Below, in pieces: positions 37,324 through 47,164 of a stretch of DNA of 59,000 nucleotides. Numbering within the stretch: position 1 is the first letter of the stretch; every line of letters begins with the position of its first letter. Made by a program: the position numbers and the translations under genes. The stretch covers positions 1 to 59,000 of the forward strand of contig NZ_JABANE010000058.1 of assembly GCF_012844305.1 (NCBI RefSeq), written 5' to 3'. Below the pieces are notes generated by a model. The model was given only the letters and a program-made list of their open reading frames with translations. It was not told where the DNA came from and did not search any database. Source of the DNA: Flammeovirga aprica JL-4. Its GTDB lineage: Bacteria; Bacteroidota; Bacteroidia; Cytophagales; Flammeovirgaceae.

Positions 37324-38946
37324 ATGAAAAAACTAAATATAATAAGCATTGTATTACTCCTCTTTATGGTAGCTTGTCAGGAGGAGAAAGTGGAGGAAAT
37401 CAGAGAAGTAAACGGCATCAGTGTCAGCCCATGGGAAACACCCACTTCTTTTGAGATCAATGAGAAATTACAATTTGTAGCGTACAACAAACCTGATTTT
37501 GAAGAAGCAACTGAAGTTGTTTGGTCAGTAGACTCCCCAAGTGGGGCTGTGGTTGTAGATGAGAAAACAGGTTTTGTAACCGGTGTCAAAAAAGGTTGGG
37601 GTAAAGTAATAGCTACTTCTACAGTGACTAACCTTTCAGATACATCTTATGTGGTGGTAGGTGAAGATAGTGCCACTATTGATTTTATACGATTTGATAC
37701 ACCCATCGTTGATGCAGTTGTAGGGCGTGAAGTAAAGGTAGAAGCGCTTACAACTCCTTACAACGTAAGTGATCTTGGTTTGATCCAATATCGTCCTGAT
37801 GATTTAGACAAAGCAAGTGTGGATAAAAATGGCGTGGTGAGGCCGAAAGTAGTAGGCGTAACTAACATTTTTGCTGAAGTGATCAGAACAGATGACAGAG
37901 AGGTGATCACTGCTTCAATCCGTGTAAATGTGATGCCTGTAGTAGCAATTGAGGAAATCATTTTTGCAGAGACTGAATTATTAAAATCAAGAACAGAGGA
38001 ATTCGAATTAGACTTTACGTTCTTACCAGAAAACTCTAATGATACTTTATTCAATTACTTCGTATCGGATACCACTGTATTAACAGTAAATCCTGAAAAT
38101 GGAAAAGTGGTGGGTAAAGGTGTAGGCGAAGCTTTTGTTTACGTTTCCAATGATAGATTTTTATCAAAAGCTGTGAAGGTAAAAGTGATTGAGCCAGTAC
38201 TTGCAGAAGGGGTGAAGCTTCACAATCCGCTTACAAAACCATTGCAGTTTGCAGGTCAAACAGTACAGATAGAAACGATTTTCACTCCTGAAGACACCTT
38301 CAACAAGAAAGGAACATGGACTTCATCAGATGAGTCGGTCGTTACAGTTGATGAAAATGGATTGACCACTGCCACAGGAGACGGAGAAGCAACGATTACT
38401 TTTGTTTCTGAAGACGGCGGTTTTACCGATGCTGTAACAGTAGCAGTAAATACAATTTTCTACTACTTCACACCAGATCCAGATGATGTAATACCAAATA
38501 TCACTTACTCAACAAGAGATATTGACTTAGTACCAATAGATGGTCAAGATCATTTAGGCAATACCACCAAATTATATCAAGTAACAAAAACTCGTGATGG
38601 ATGGTCATTGATAGATATCCGTACCACAAAACCTATTAATACTGATTATTCAGTAGAGTTTAAAATATGGGTGAAGATACCAAAGCAAGATGTTGAATTA
38701 GAACAATACGATATGAGTTTATCGCTTTATTCAGCAGATAAGTCCAAAAGGTTCTTTAAACAACAGCCTGTTACAGAGGTGACCTTTGACGAATGGACTG
38801 AATACACTTTCAATTTCGACGATCAAGATCTTGAAGGCGTTGATCTTCAAGTCATAGAATTTGTATTTGCTCACGGCTTTTTCGAAGAAGCCATAGGCAT
38901 CCAATACCTGATAGAAGGATTAAAAGGCCCTCATTTAAGAGATTAA
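37324..38946 (+). CDS. Surface glycan-binding lipoprotein (SGBP-like) with Ig-like domains
   Basis: A 540-residue lipoprotein third in the susCD operon. The ATG at 37324 gives a lipobox LFMVAC with Cys18; an upstream in-frame ATG at 37234 overlaps susD and lacks a signal. Several BIG2-like Ig domains follow, for example around KTGFVTGVKKGWGKVIATST, NGKVVGKGVGEAFVYVSND and DENGLTTATGDGEATITF. The last about 160 residues (from YYFTPDPDD) form a beta-sandwich with FDEWTEYTFNFDDQD and ending YLIEGLKGPHL, a module shared with the next two proteins. Placement after SusD and architecture match SusE-type surface glycan-binding proteins. Confidence 0.85.
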   Translation: MKKLNIISIVLLLFMVACQEEKVEEIREVNGISVSPWETPTSFEINEKLQFVAYNKPDFEEATEVVWSVDSPSGAVVVDEKTGFVTGVKKGWGKVIATSTVTNLSDTSYVVVGEDSATIDFIRFDTPIVDAVVGREVKVEALTTPYNVSDLGLIQYRPDDLDKASVDKNGVVRPKVVGVTNIFAEVIRTDDREVITASIRVNVMPVVAIEEIIFAETELLKSRTEEFELDFTFLPENSNDTLFNYFVSDTTVLTVNPENGKVVGKGVGEAFVYVSNDRFLSKAVKVKVIEPVLAEGVKLHNPLTKPLQFAGQTVQIETIFTPEDTFNKKGTWTSSDESVVTVDENGLTTATGDGEATITFVSEDGGFTDAVTVAVNTIFYYFTPDPDDVIPNITYSTRDIDLVPIDGQDHLGNTTKLYQVTKTRDGWSLIDIRTTKPINTDYSVEFKIWVKIPKQDVELEQYDMSLSLYSADKSKRFFKQQPVTEVTFDEWTEYTFNFDDQDLEGVDLQVIEFVFAHGFFEEAIGIQYLIEGLKGPHLRD

Positions 38947-38953
38947 TAATAAA

Positions 38954-39029
38954 GGAAGAATGAAGAGGGATGAGGTAAGGCGGTCCAAGAACCATTATGC
39001 TTACCTCATACCTCATTCCTCTTACCTCA
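38954..39029. repeat. Palindromic intergenic element, divergent arms
   Basis: GGAAGAATGAAGAGGGATGA then GGTAAGG on the left faces CTTACCTCATACCTCATTCC then TCTTACCTC on the right. AAGAACCAT in the loop links it to the rest of the family. It sits inside the binding-protein operon and could act as an attenuator or a 3' end stabiliser. Confidence 0.6.
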
Positions 39030-39057
39030 AAATATGGGTTTAAATTTTTTAGACAAG

Positions 39058-40386
39058 ATGAAATTACAACTGCATTTTTTACTGATCAGCTTAGTCATCG
39101 TGATGATGAGTGGTACATCTTATGGCCAAATTCAAGTATTTGGTGAAAAAGGAATTGTAGAAGAACCTAAAGCTTGGGGTGGCAAAATGGAAGAACTAAC
39201 TTCTTTCAATGGAAAAGAAGAGGTGCTTTTTATACAGCGAAATACATCACCTTATGGTGGGTTTATTTTTGATATGGATTTAAAGCTAGACTTCTCAACT
39301 TCTAACGTCATAACTTTTTCAGCCTACAATCCAAAGCCAGCCAAAAAACTTGAAGCCTATACAATTCTGGCAGGGGTAAGGAAGAAGGGAGAAGATGGGC
39401 AACTGCAAGTTTTAAAGAAGATTCCAGTAAAATCATTTGATCAATGGGAAGAATATAGCATAGAAATCAATCCTGTAGAAGGTGTCGATTACAAATCGGT
39501 CATCATTATTCTTCAACCAGATAGCCATAATAAAGAAGCCAATGGTATGACAATGTATGTGACTGATGTAAAGGCCCCTGCTGTGGTGGCTGACGAAATC
39601 CTCACTTACCTCTCAACTGATGAAAGTGGTAAAGTCATTCAGATGGATATCCTGTCATCAGGAGATTTAAAAAATAAACTGAAAAAGACTGCTTTCAAGG
39701 TGATTAAAAATGGTTATAAAGAATTGTCAATCAGAAAACTGGAGACGTATGATCGTCAGGTGATACTTAACATGGATAAACCCATTCATCCGAATGACGA
39801 TATAAGACTTTCTTTTGATAAAGACCGCTTGGAAGATACAGATGGAAAGGTTTTGAAACCGTTCAAGCACAAGTTGGTAAAAAATAATGTGCCGATTGAT
39901 TTTGAACTCTATTCTGATCTTAATTTCACTCATAAACATGTCTTAGATAACTTCCATGGCTACAGGTCTTCCTTTCAAAAAGGAGTAACAGTTCCTGGAA
40001 ATGTGGAGGATATGGCAATGAAGGTAGAATTGAAAGAAGATTACTGGGGAGCCTTGATGTTCAACATGAAAAATGAGTTGGATATTACAAAGGAGAAGGT
40101 TTTTAAAGTGAAAGTTTTTGTCCCTCAGCCTCCAGAAGAAGTTGAAAATATAAAGGTAGAATTATGCCTTAGGGTAAATCAAAAACTGAAAAAACAATTG
40201 AAGAAAAAAGTCTTTATCACCACTTTCAATGAGTGGGTGGAGGTGAGTTTTGATTTTAAAGATGAAGAACCTCAAACCAGAAACTTCAATTCAATTTGTT
40301 TGGCTTTTGATCCGTCCTCTTCCACTAAAAAAGGAACTAAACTTTATATAAAGGATTTTATGGGGCCAAGAAAAAGAAATTTGTGA
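39058..40386 (+). CDS. Secreted glycan-binding candidate with two copies of a shared beta-sandwich
   Basis: A 442-residue secreted protein from the ATG at 39058 (an in-frame ATG at 39034 would add eight residues). Signal peptide about 1-24 (TSYGQ). Two domains of about 150 residues, at about 25-180 and 285-440, share a pattern also found in the flanking proteins: an aromatic strand, a DQWEEYSIEI or FNEWVEVSFDF block, and an ending like MYVTDVKAPA or YIKDFMGPRK. A short Ig-like segment lies between (VIKNGYKELSIRKLET). There is no T9SS tail or lipobox, so anchoring is unclear. The family is not recognised by name. Its place after the SGBP suggests a polysaccharide-binding role. Confidence 0.75.
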   Translation: MKLQLHFLLISLVIVMMSGTSYGQIQVFGEKGIVEEPKAWGGKMEELTSFNGKEEVLFIQRNTSPYGGFIFDMDLKLDFSTSNVITFSAYNPKPAKKLEAYTILAGVRKKGEDGQLQVLKKIPVKSFDQWEEYSIEINPVEGVDYKSVIIILQPDSHNKEANGMTMYVTDVKAPAVVADEILTYLSTDESGKVIQMDILSSGDLKNKLKKTAFKVIKNGYKELSIRKLETYDRQVILNMDKPIHPNDDIRLSFDKDRLEDTDGKVLKPFKHKLVKNNVPIDFELYSDLNFTHKHVLDNFHGYRSSFQKGVTVPGNVEDMAMKVELKEDYWGALMFNMKNELDITKEKVFKVKVFVPQPPEEVENIKVELCLRVNQKLKKQLKKKVFITTFNEWVEVSFDFKDEEPQTRNFNSICLAFDPSSSTKKGTKLYIKDFMGPRKRNL

Positions 40387-40478
40387 ATGAAGAATGTCCT
40401 TTTTGATGGATACCGTTGTATTGCAACGTCCTCACAAACCACAACAAGGACCATTTTTCCTCAAACCGTTAATTTCTA
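40386..40478. repeat. Core segment of the palindromic element
   Basis: GAATGAAGAATGTCC begins the copy. CCGTTGTATTGCAACGTCCT is the core, followed by CACAAACCACAACAAGGACC and ATTTTTCCTCAAACC. It is the last copy of the family going rightward; none was seen beyond 40.5 kb. Confidence 0.6.
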
Positions 40479-40610
40479 TTCAAAACGAATATCAAGTATG
40501 AGTTACACCTCATCAAGAGTACTGTAAACATACTTTAAACTAGAAAAGGGAATCAGTTCCTGTTCAAGTTTTAAAATCTATTTTTTAGAAAACGTAAAAA
40601 GACACAAAAG

Positions 40611-43600
40611 ATGAAAGATTTTTTTACTTATATCAAAATACTCAGCTTTACACTCTGTGTAATAATGGGGATACAAGTACAGGCACAAGCCCAGTACCCG
40701 TATCTGCAGACTTCAAATAAAAGCATAGGATCTCTGACCGCAATTACGGGTGGAGGTTTATATGACGGGGCAGGAGATCCTAAGGGAACACTTTGTCATA
40801 ATCTATATCAATTTACAAGAAACGATCAGGTAAACGCCACTTTAGGGATAGCACTAGACGGTACGATCGACTTATCATCATCTCAGGAGGTTACATTAAA
40901 TATGTTGGTGAGAATACCTGATGAAACATTGGAGGCAACGACATTAATGTGTGCTTTGCGTAAAGATGGTGATGAAGCCACTCAAGTAACGGCCACTACA
41001 ACAATTGAAAAATTTGACGAGTGGGTGGATTATACTTTCGACTTTTCAGCAGTAGATCCATCAGCACAATTCAACCAAGTGATTTTCTATCTTATCCCTG
41101 ATACTCAAAACCAGGAAGCAGATAAAGTACAATTTTTAATTAATGAGGTAAAAGGACCTAAAGTAATTCAGGATTATATTTCTACTACTGCTAAAACTTC
41201 TGCAGATGGTAAAATCGTAACAATTGATTTTAATGGTCACGAAGCCATTGATCAGTTTTTTAATCCTTTATTTAAGGTGTTCAATGAGGCAGGGACAGAG
41301 TTGTCCGTAAGTCAAACATTAATCAACGGTACTAGCATCGATTTATACCTTACTGCTCCAGTAGCATACGGTGAAAATGTGACCTACAGTTATGTGAGCG
41401 GTACAATTTCAGATGTAAATGGACTTGCATTAAACAGTTTTGAAGGAAAGGAAGTAATCAATAACTCCACTTATATTTCAGGTGCTGAATTATTGTACAG
41501 TTTTGGAGAGCAGTCTTTATTTACGAATGTCAACCCTGTGAATATGTCTTTGGACAAAAATGCTCAAGACCCTGTAAACGCATCAGTGAAAGCAGGAAAG
41601 TTTGTAAGGAATGAAACACACTGGGCTAATATTGAATGGGATTTACCAAAGTCATATTCATTTGATTTTACAGCAACAAAAACTTTTTCAATTGATGTGT
41701 ATTTGGAAGATATTGGTGAAATAGATCAAAATAAAGATATTACACTTGGCTTTAAAAGATATGATGAAAATGGTGAATACATCAACGAGTTCAGAGTTGC
41801 CAACCAATCGGTAACATGCTATGGAAAGTGGAACACTTATACTTTTGATCTTTCGGATCAAACTGCAGAAACATTAGAGGCCATCAGGAATGTACAGCTT
41901 TATGTTGCTCCTGCTGATGTAGAATACAAGGGAACGGGTGTTACGGGTTATGTAAATAATCTTAGAGGTCCAAAAATTATTGCCGATCAGATTGTAAGTA
42001 CAATTGCCACAAATGAAGAAGCTAATACAATTTACGTAGATATTCATTCCTTCGGTGCCCTTCAAACAGTAGAAACAACAGGTTTTACAGTGAAGAGCGA
42101 TGGTGTAGATCAAGTTATCTCAACGGTTTCTAACACAGAAAAGCAAATTGTTTTAGCCTTAGAAACACCTTTAGATTTCTCAAAAACAGTAACAGTATCT
42201 TATGATGACACACAAGGAACTATTAATGATGAAGATGGCTTAACATTAGCCTCATTTGCTGATATTGTTTTAGAGCTTCCACAAGAAGAAGTAGAACTTC
42301 CCGAATACAAAATGGGAGTCACTTACTACTATGATGGAACAGAAAACCCTCACTTTACGGTACAGGATAGGAACAATACTTTTGAAGTGGTAGACAATCC
42401 TTATTTGACAGATGAAGTGACAGATCCTAAAGTCACAAAAGTTACAAGATTGAATGCACACAGAGGTATCACTGCATATGATATTACAGCAAGCAACGGT
42501 GTGATTTATGGCAATAGAAATTTAAAGTTCAAGTTTAAAGTATATCAAGTTTCAACAGACCCGGCATTAGAGCAGAATGTAATTCAGTTAAGGTTGTTTG
42601 GTCAAATGGAGGGCAATGATTCTAAGCATTTCATTACGAAGAGAATCAATGTCACTACAATGGATCAATGGGTGGAATATGAATTTGATTTCACTGGCGT
42701 AGAATTCAATGACGGTGTATCTACCCTTAAAGTAGCTGACGCAACGTATAATCAATATGAACTTACATTTGGTGAAGATATTCCTCAAGGTGGAGGTGCA
42801 GGTGCTGTAGATGAGGCATTCTATTATGTAACTAACTTTGAAGGGCCAGAAGTAGTGGTTCCAACAGATGCATCATTAGTAGCACTTTATGCTGGAGGCA
42901 AACTGATGAAAGATTTCACTTCTGATATGCTAGCATTTGAAGTGCCAATTCCTTATGGTGAAACTCAAATACCAGAAATTGAAGCTATCGCTACTCACAA
43001 AGACGCTGTAATTTCTATTGATCAGGCTACACTTCCGACAGAAACGACAACAATCACTGTCACTGCCCCTGATGCAACAACAACCGCTACTTATGAGGTG
43101 ACTTATAAAGAAGGAGATCCATCAACTGTGACTGCAATAAATGGGATAACAGTCAATGGTTACCCATTAGGAAATTTCGATCCAGCTCAAAAGGAGTACA
43201 CTTTCACTTACCCTTATGGCACTTCGGCTATACCAAAAGTGGAAGCAGACAAAACAGATGAGCATTCAACAGTGGTCATTACCCCTCCAACTGAATTGCC
43301 AGGTGATGCAAAAATTGAAATTACAGCACAGGATGGAGTAACAAAAGAAGAATATACTTTAAAATTTGCTTGGTCCACTCCATCGAATATCAACTTTCTG
43401 AGTGAATTGACAGTTGACGGTTTGAACGAAAACTTTGACAAAGAATTACTAGATTATACCGTAAACTTACCTTTTGGTACTGTAGCTATTCCTCATGTAA
43501 CCGCTGACACTGAAGATGAATCATCAACGATGATCATTAACCAAGCACAGGAGTTACCAGGAGAAGCAACAATTATCGTCACCGCTCAGAGTGGTGAGGC

Positions 43601-44666
43601 TAGAACTTACACCGTAAAATTCATTATCGATGCCCCTTCTACAGATGCTTCATTCAAAAGCATTACAGTCAACGGCTTAACGTTTGAAGACTACGAAGAA
43701 GGAAAAGAAGGTTATACTATTGGACTTCGTTTTGGTACGGTAGACATCCCAACCATCGAAGTAGAAAAGTCATCAGACCTAGCCACTTTAAACATCACTC
43801 ACGCACCGACATTGGATGATATAACTAAAATTGAAATCATCGCTCAAGACGGTATTCATAAAACAGTGATCAATTTCTCCTTTGAGATTCTGCCAAAACA
43901 ATCTGAAGACGCAAGCTTGCAGTGGATTGCTTTAGACGGTGTAAACCTAGAGAATTTCGACCCCGAGGTATTCGAGTACGATGTAGTATTGGAATTAGGC
44001 ACCACAGAAGTACCCGTATTCTCAGCACAAGTAAATGATGAAAAGGCTACTATGGAAATCGAAACCGCTTCTTCTGTCTATGGCAAAACCGTTATCTCAG
44101 TACAAGCCGAAGACCCATACGTTCCAGCGGCAGTATACACAGTCAACCTAACGGTCCGCCTACCCTCAACAAACACTAATATCGCTTCCCTGACCATTGA
44201 CGGAGAACTGTTTGATGCCTTCAAAAATGATTCAACAGATTATATACTAGAAGGCTATACCTCCGTTCCAAAACTAGAAGTAACATTAGAAGATGATAGA
44301 GGCACTGTCAATATATTACAAGCAGAAAGACTAGGCGCACCAGCCATCATCACCGTAACCGCAGAAGATGGAATTTCATCAGAAACTTTCACCTTCTTAG
44401 TAATGAAAGTAGAAACACCTACAGCAGTAGTACCTGATATTTTCTCAGGGATCACATTACAAAAATTAGGAAATAACACACTGAACATCACATCAGAAAA
44501 ATTCCTTTCAAACTGCACAGTAGTGATCAACGATATTCAAGGAAAAGTAGTTTACCAAGGAACAATGAACGGCACACAAAAGTCAATTCAGTACCTACCA
44601 AATACTTTCCTTATTATCAGAATTATAAACCAAGAAGGACAGTGGTTTAAGAAAATCAAACTCTAA
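40611..44666 (+). CDS. Large T9SS surface protein with shared beta-sandwich and cadherin-like repeats
   Basis: A 1351-residue secreted protein. Signal peptide about 1-26 (VQAQAQ). The first half has three copies of the shared about 150-residue module, each marked by a block like FDEWVDYTFDFS, GKWNTYTFDLSD or MDQWVEYEFDFTG and ending in NEVKGPKV, NNLRGPKI or TNFEGPEV, separated by Ig-like linkers with VTYSYVSGTISD and VTVSYDDTQGTIND. From about residue 755 six to seven cadherin-like repeats of about 85 residues follow, with recurring ITVNGYPLGNFDP, LTVDGLNENFDK, ITVNGLTFEDYEEG and IALDGVNLENFDPE. A divergent T9SS tail (from NTLNITSEKFL) ends it. It closes the SGBP gene set and is followed by a strong terminator. 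Likely a long surface arm for polysaccharide binding. Confidence 0.82.
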   Translation: MKDFFTYIKILSFTLCVIMGIQVQAQAQYPYLQTSNKSIGSLTAITGGGLYDGAGDPKGTLCHNLYQFTRNDQVNATLGIALDGTIDLSSSQEVTLNMLVRIPDETLEATTLMCALRKDGDEATQVTATTTIEKFDEWVDYTFDFSAVDPSAQFNQVIFYLIPDTQNQEADKVQFLINEVKGPKVIQDYISTTAKTSADGKIVTIDFNGHEAIDQFFNPLFKVFNEAGTELSVSQTLINGTSIDLYLTAPVAYGENVTYSYVSGTISDVNGLALNSFEGKEVINNSTYISGAELLYSFGEQSLFTNVNPVNMSLDKNAQDPVNASVKAGKFVRNETHWANIEWDLPKSYSFDFTATKTFSIDVYLEDIGEIDQNKDITLGFKRYDENGEYINEFRVANQSVTCYGKWNTYTFDLSDQTAETLEAIRNVQLYVAPADVEYKGTGVTGYVNNLRGPKIIADQIVSTIATNEEANTIYVDIHSFGALQTVETTGFTVKSDGVDQVISTVSNTEKQIVLALETPLDFSKTVTVSYDDTQGTINDEDGLTLASFADIVLELPQEEVELPEYKMGVTYYYDGTENPHFTVQDRNNTFEVVDNPYLTDEVTDPKVTKVTRLNAHRGITAYDITASNGVIYGNRNLKFKFKVYQVSTDPALEQNVIQLRLFGQMEGNDSKHFITKRINVTTMDQWVEYEFDFTGVEFNDGVSTLKVADATYNQYELTFGEDIPQGGGAGAVDEAFYYVTNFEGPEVVVPTDASLVALYAGGKLMKDFTSDMLAFEVPIPYGETQIPEIEAIATHKDAVISIDQATLPTETTTITVTAPDATTTATYEVTYKEGDPSTVTAINGITVNGYPLGNFDPAQKEYTFTYPYGTSAIPKVEADKTDEHSTVVITPPTELPGDAKIEITAQDGVTKEEYTLKFAWSTPSNINFLSELTVDGLNENFDKELLDYTVNLPFGTVAIPHVTADTEDESSTMIINQAQELPGEATIIVTAQSGEARTYTVKFIIDAPSTDASFKSITVNGLTFEDYEEGKEGYTIGLRFGTVDIPTIEVEKSSDLATLNITHAPTLDDITKIEIIAQDGIHKTVINFSFEILPKQSEDASLQWIALDGVNLENFDPEVFEYDVVLELGTTEVPVFSAQVNDEKATMEIETASSVYGKTVISVQAEDPYVPAAVYTVNLTVRLPSTNTNIASLTIDGELFDAFKNDSTDYILEGYTSVPKLEVTLEDDRGTVNILQAERLGAPAIITVTAEDGISSETFTFLVMKVETPTAVVPDIFSGITLQKLGNNTLNITSEKFLSNCTVVINDIQGKVVYQGTMNGTQKSIQYLPNTFLIIRIINQEGQWFKKIKL

Positions 44667-44691
44667 AAAATCCCTAACTTGTAAATAAAGT

Positions 44692-44731
44692 ACCCCACAT
44701 GTTCGGAAGAGCATGTGGGGTTTCTGTTTTT
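44692..44731 (+). terminator. Intrinsic terminator closing the SusCD/SGBP region
   Basis: ACCCCACATG (44692-44701) pairs perfectly with CATGTGGGGT (44712-44721), a 10-bp GC-rich stem with a 10-base loop, then TTCTGTTTTT. It lies 26 bases after the stop of the last binding protein and marks the right end of the glycan region. Confidence 0.9.
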
Positions 44732-44970
44732 AGTAAGTAATCAGTATCAGTACTGTTAAACCTGCGGATAAACACATTTTTTAATGCCGTAACGTTTTTT
44801 TTGTAAGATTTATTAGAATAATTAAAGCTAGAGCTTGAATATTTAAATTAACTATTTAATTTACAGGGAGAAAACTAATTAATTAATGGATAAACGCTAT
44901 GGTGTATTAATAAAATATAATGTGACATGGTGGTGTTTATTAAATGTTTTAGCCAATAAAGTACTCAATA

Positions 44971-45753
44971 ATGATAATTGATGTAATTACTATTCTTTCT
45001 ACATTCATTGCAACTCTGATTGGGATAATTGGAAATACTTGGGATAGCAAGAAAGAAGGATTATCAAAGCTCACAGTTACTGGTAGAATAGCAGTAGTAA
45101 TAGCAATAATAGCAATAATCCTTGCTGGTATTCAAATAAAAGAAAAAAACAGGAAAGCAATATCTACACAGCAACTCCAGTCAATAGCTTTAAATGAGAT
45201 TAACTCAGAGTTATATGAATTAATTTTCACTTTATATATCTTAGCGGATGCTGCAGACACTTCTAACAGACCTGATATTCTCTTTAATGAGTTTAACTTA
45301 AATAGAAACGCTAAGAGTATTAATGTTTTCATTGACTCATGTATAGTTCAAAATGAATGTCTTGATACTTTACATCTTACATTCTATCCAGAAAATGTAG
45401 GATTAAAATATCAAAATTATCAAATGTGGCAATTAATGGAGAAAACTTATCTAGAAACTAGAAACAATTCTTATCAAATAATTAGTATTTACAAAGAATA
45501 TATTCCGCTTGAAATATTAGTTGGTTTGAATGATTTATTTTCTGATGACTTCTATAAACTTATCACATTAAATATCCCACTATTTGCAAGAAGTATTGAG
45601 GGGGTAAGAGGTAAAAGAACATACAATCCAATGACTACTGAACATATAAAGCTTCTATTAACTGATCGTTCAAATTATGATACTTTTATTGATAAATACA
45701 ATACTGTGGTAAAGTGTATAAAAAATAACACCTTAAATACAAAACAAAGATGA
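44971..45753 (+). CDS. Hypothetical membrane protein, first of a coupled pair
   Basis: A 260-residue protein with two N-terminal membrane helices (about 2-20 and 38-57, separated by WDSKKEGLSKLTVTGR) and a soluble C-terminal 200 residues with no recognised family. The stop overlaps the next start as ATGA at 45750-45753, so the two are translationally coupled. AT content is higher than in the glycan genes to the left. It is the first gene of a run of small plus-strand genes that differ in character from the left half. Confidence 0.75.
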   Translation: MIIDVITILSTFIATLIGIIGNTWDSKKEGLSKLTVTGRIAVVIAIIAIILAGIQIKEKNRKAISTQQLQSIALNEINSELYELIFTLYILADAADTSNRPDILFNEFNLNRNAKSINVFIDSCIVQNECLDTLHLTFYPENVGLKYQNYQMWQLMEKTYLETRNNSYQIISIYKEYIPLEILVGLNDLFSDDFYKLITLNIPLFARSIEGVRGKRTYNPMTTEHIKLLLTDRSNYDTFIDKYNTVVKCIKNNTLNTKQR

Positions 45754-46895
45754 AAAAGATAATTTTGTTAATGCTTCTTGCGAACTTAACAACAATACAT
45801 GCTCAAGACTTAGTTTTTAAAAAACATTCAATCGCACACCAGCTTCTTGAATTAGAGGAAAAAGCGTTTGAACATCAAAATATTGACTATAAAAACATGT
45901 ACTCCATTATTGATTCAGTAATAAAAATTAGCTCAATAAAAATTACGGCAATTTTGAATAACGATTCATTGATTGATGAGAAGACGGCTATTAAAATTTT
46001 TGAGGCAATAGACGAGACTCTAATAGAACTAGATTTCATAACTTTTATTAGAATTGAAAGACTAAATCAAGCATTATTGAAAACAATAATACCTAAAGAA
46101 TCACTTAAATTTTACAAACAGAAAGACAGAAGAGTTGGTAATCAGACCTACTATTATTTTACCATTTTTGATGGTGGTGCAATTTGTATGACGGAAAAAA
46201 GATTAAATCATTTTCAATCTTCAAATTCTAACAGTTACTACAGAATCGATTGCGATTTAGGAGCTTATCTTTATTTGGCAGTGGCAGAGGTAAATGATTT
46301 GCCAATTTATTTAGTTGAAGTTCCTGGTCATAATTTTCTTAGGTTCCAGCTTAATTCGAATGAATACGTTAACTGGGATAATAATGTGGCCAATACATTT
46401 TCAAATGATGATTATAAAAATGGTATGTCCCCAACTGTAAGTGAAGAATTCCTTGATATGGAAGCCAGTCTAAATCATTACTTGGAAAATATGAATAATG
46501 ATGAAGTTATTGGATATCATCTAGAAAATGTTGCCAGATACTCAATTGAAAACTCAGAATTAGCTCAAGCTGAAAAGCAATTGATTAAATCAATTCAACT
46601 TAGACCATATTCTGCTTCAGCTAGGAATGAGCTTGCTTGGATGTACTTAACTGAAAAAGAATTTCGCAATAAAGAATATGCTAAGATGGCCTTAAGTTTA
46701 GCGACTGAGACTGATTCTATCAACCCTTCAAATCCAGATTACAAAGATACTTATGCTTGTGCTTGTGCAGCTAATAAAGACTATAAAAAAGCAATCGAAT
46801 TAGAAAAGCAGGGTTATAATGATGAGAAACGAATCAACGCATATAAAAAAAGAAAAAACTGCTACTCACTTGAAAAAATAAAAGAGGCACAGTAA
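45750..46895 (+). CDS. Secreted transglutaminase-like protein with C-terminal TPR
   Basis: A 381-residue protein with a signal peptide (1-18, IHAQD). The middle has RIDCDLGAYLYLAVAE, LPIYLVEVPGHNFLRF and EYVNWDNN, which fit a transglutaminase/SirB1-like papain fold with candidate triad Cys168, His194 and Asp210. The C-terminal about 120 residues hold TPR-like helices (AEKQLIKSIQLRPYSASARN and NELAWMYLTEKEFRN). It overlaps the preceding membrane protein by 4 bases. Together they may form an envelope unit. The fold is inferred from the Cys/His/Asp spacing. Confidence 0.65.
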   Translation: MKKIILLMLLANLTTIHAQDLVFKKHSIAHQLLELEEKAFEHQNIDYKNMYSIIDSVIKISSIKITAILNNDSLIDEKTAIKIFEAIDETLIELDFITFIRIERLNQALLKTIIPKESLKFYKQKDRRVGNQTYYYFTIFDGGAICMTEKRLNHFQSSNSNSYYRIDCDLGAYLYLAVAEVNDLPIYLVEVPGHNFLRFQLNSNEYVNWDNNVANTFSNDDYKNGMSPTVSEEFLDMEASLNHYLENMNNDEVIGYHLENVARYSIENSELAQAEKQLIKSIQLRPYSASARNELAWMYLTEKEFRNKEYAKMALSLATETDSINPSNPDYKDTYACACAANKDYKKAIELEKQGYNDEKRINAYKKRKNCYSLEKIKEAQ

Positions 46896-46975
46896 TTAGG
46901 GCTTCGTTTGGTCTTCACACCTAAAAATTAAGCCCTAGTTGAACAAAGGCGGTGAAAGTTTTCATACACTCATTT
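46896..46975. repeat. Intergenic repeat with 11-bp palindrome
   Basis: AATTAGGGCTT (about 46895-46905) pairs with AAGCCCTAGTT (about 46931-46941). The right part, TAGTTGAACAAAGGCGGTGA then AAGTTTTCATACACTC, is closely similar to 51995-52046 (TTAGTTGAAAAAGACGGTAG, AAGTTTTCATGCCC). GTTGAAC here also fits the attC core consensus GTTRRRY. Function is unknown; it may be an attC-like site or part of an intron relic. Confidence 0.5.
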
Positions 46976-46990
46976 GTATAGAAATAGGGA

Positions 46991-47022
46991 AAGACTTTTC
47001 GATTACTCGGGAAGTCTTTTTT
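46991..47022 (+). terminator. Possible intrinsic terminator after the TPR gene
   Basis: AAGACTTTTC (46991-47000) pairs with GGGAAGTCTT (47009-47018), with two G-U pairs and an 8-base loop, ending in a T6 run. It is about 95 bases past the preceding stop. Confidence 0.55.
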
Positions 47023-47164
47023 CGTTGAGTCCTTTTTTAAATACCACTTCATTTTTCTCTAAAAGAGCCTACTTTGTATTATCAACATTTCAATTGCTTC
47101 AAAAGCAAATGTCTGTTAGACTTGGAAAAGTATGCCCACTTGAAAACACTTTCGAAAGTTAGTT

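Noticed and set aside
46974..47162. 62-residue plus-strand open frame in the gap after the TPR gene
   Set aside because: It covers a terminator-like hairpin and repeat sequence, has no recognisable features, and is probably chance.
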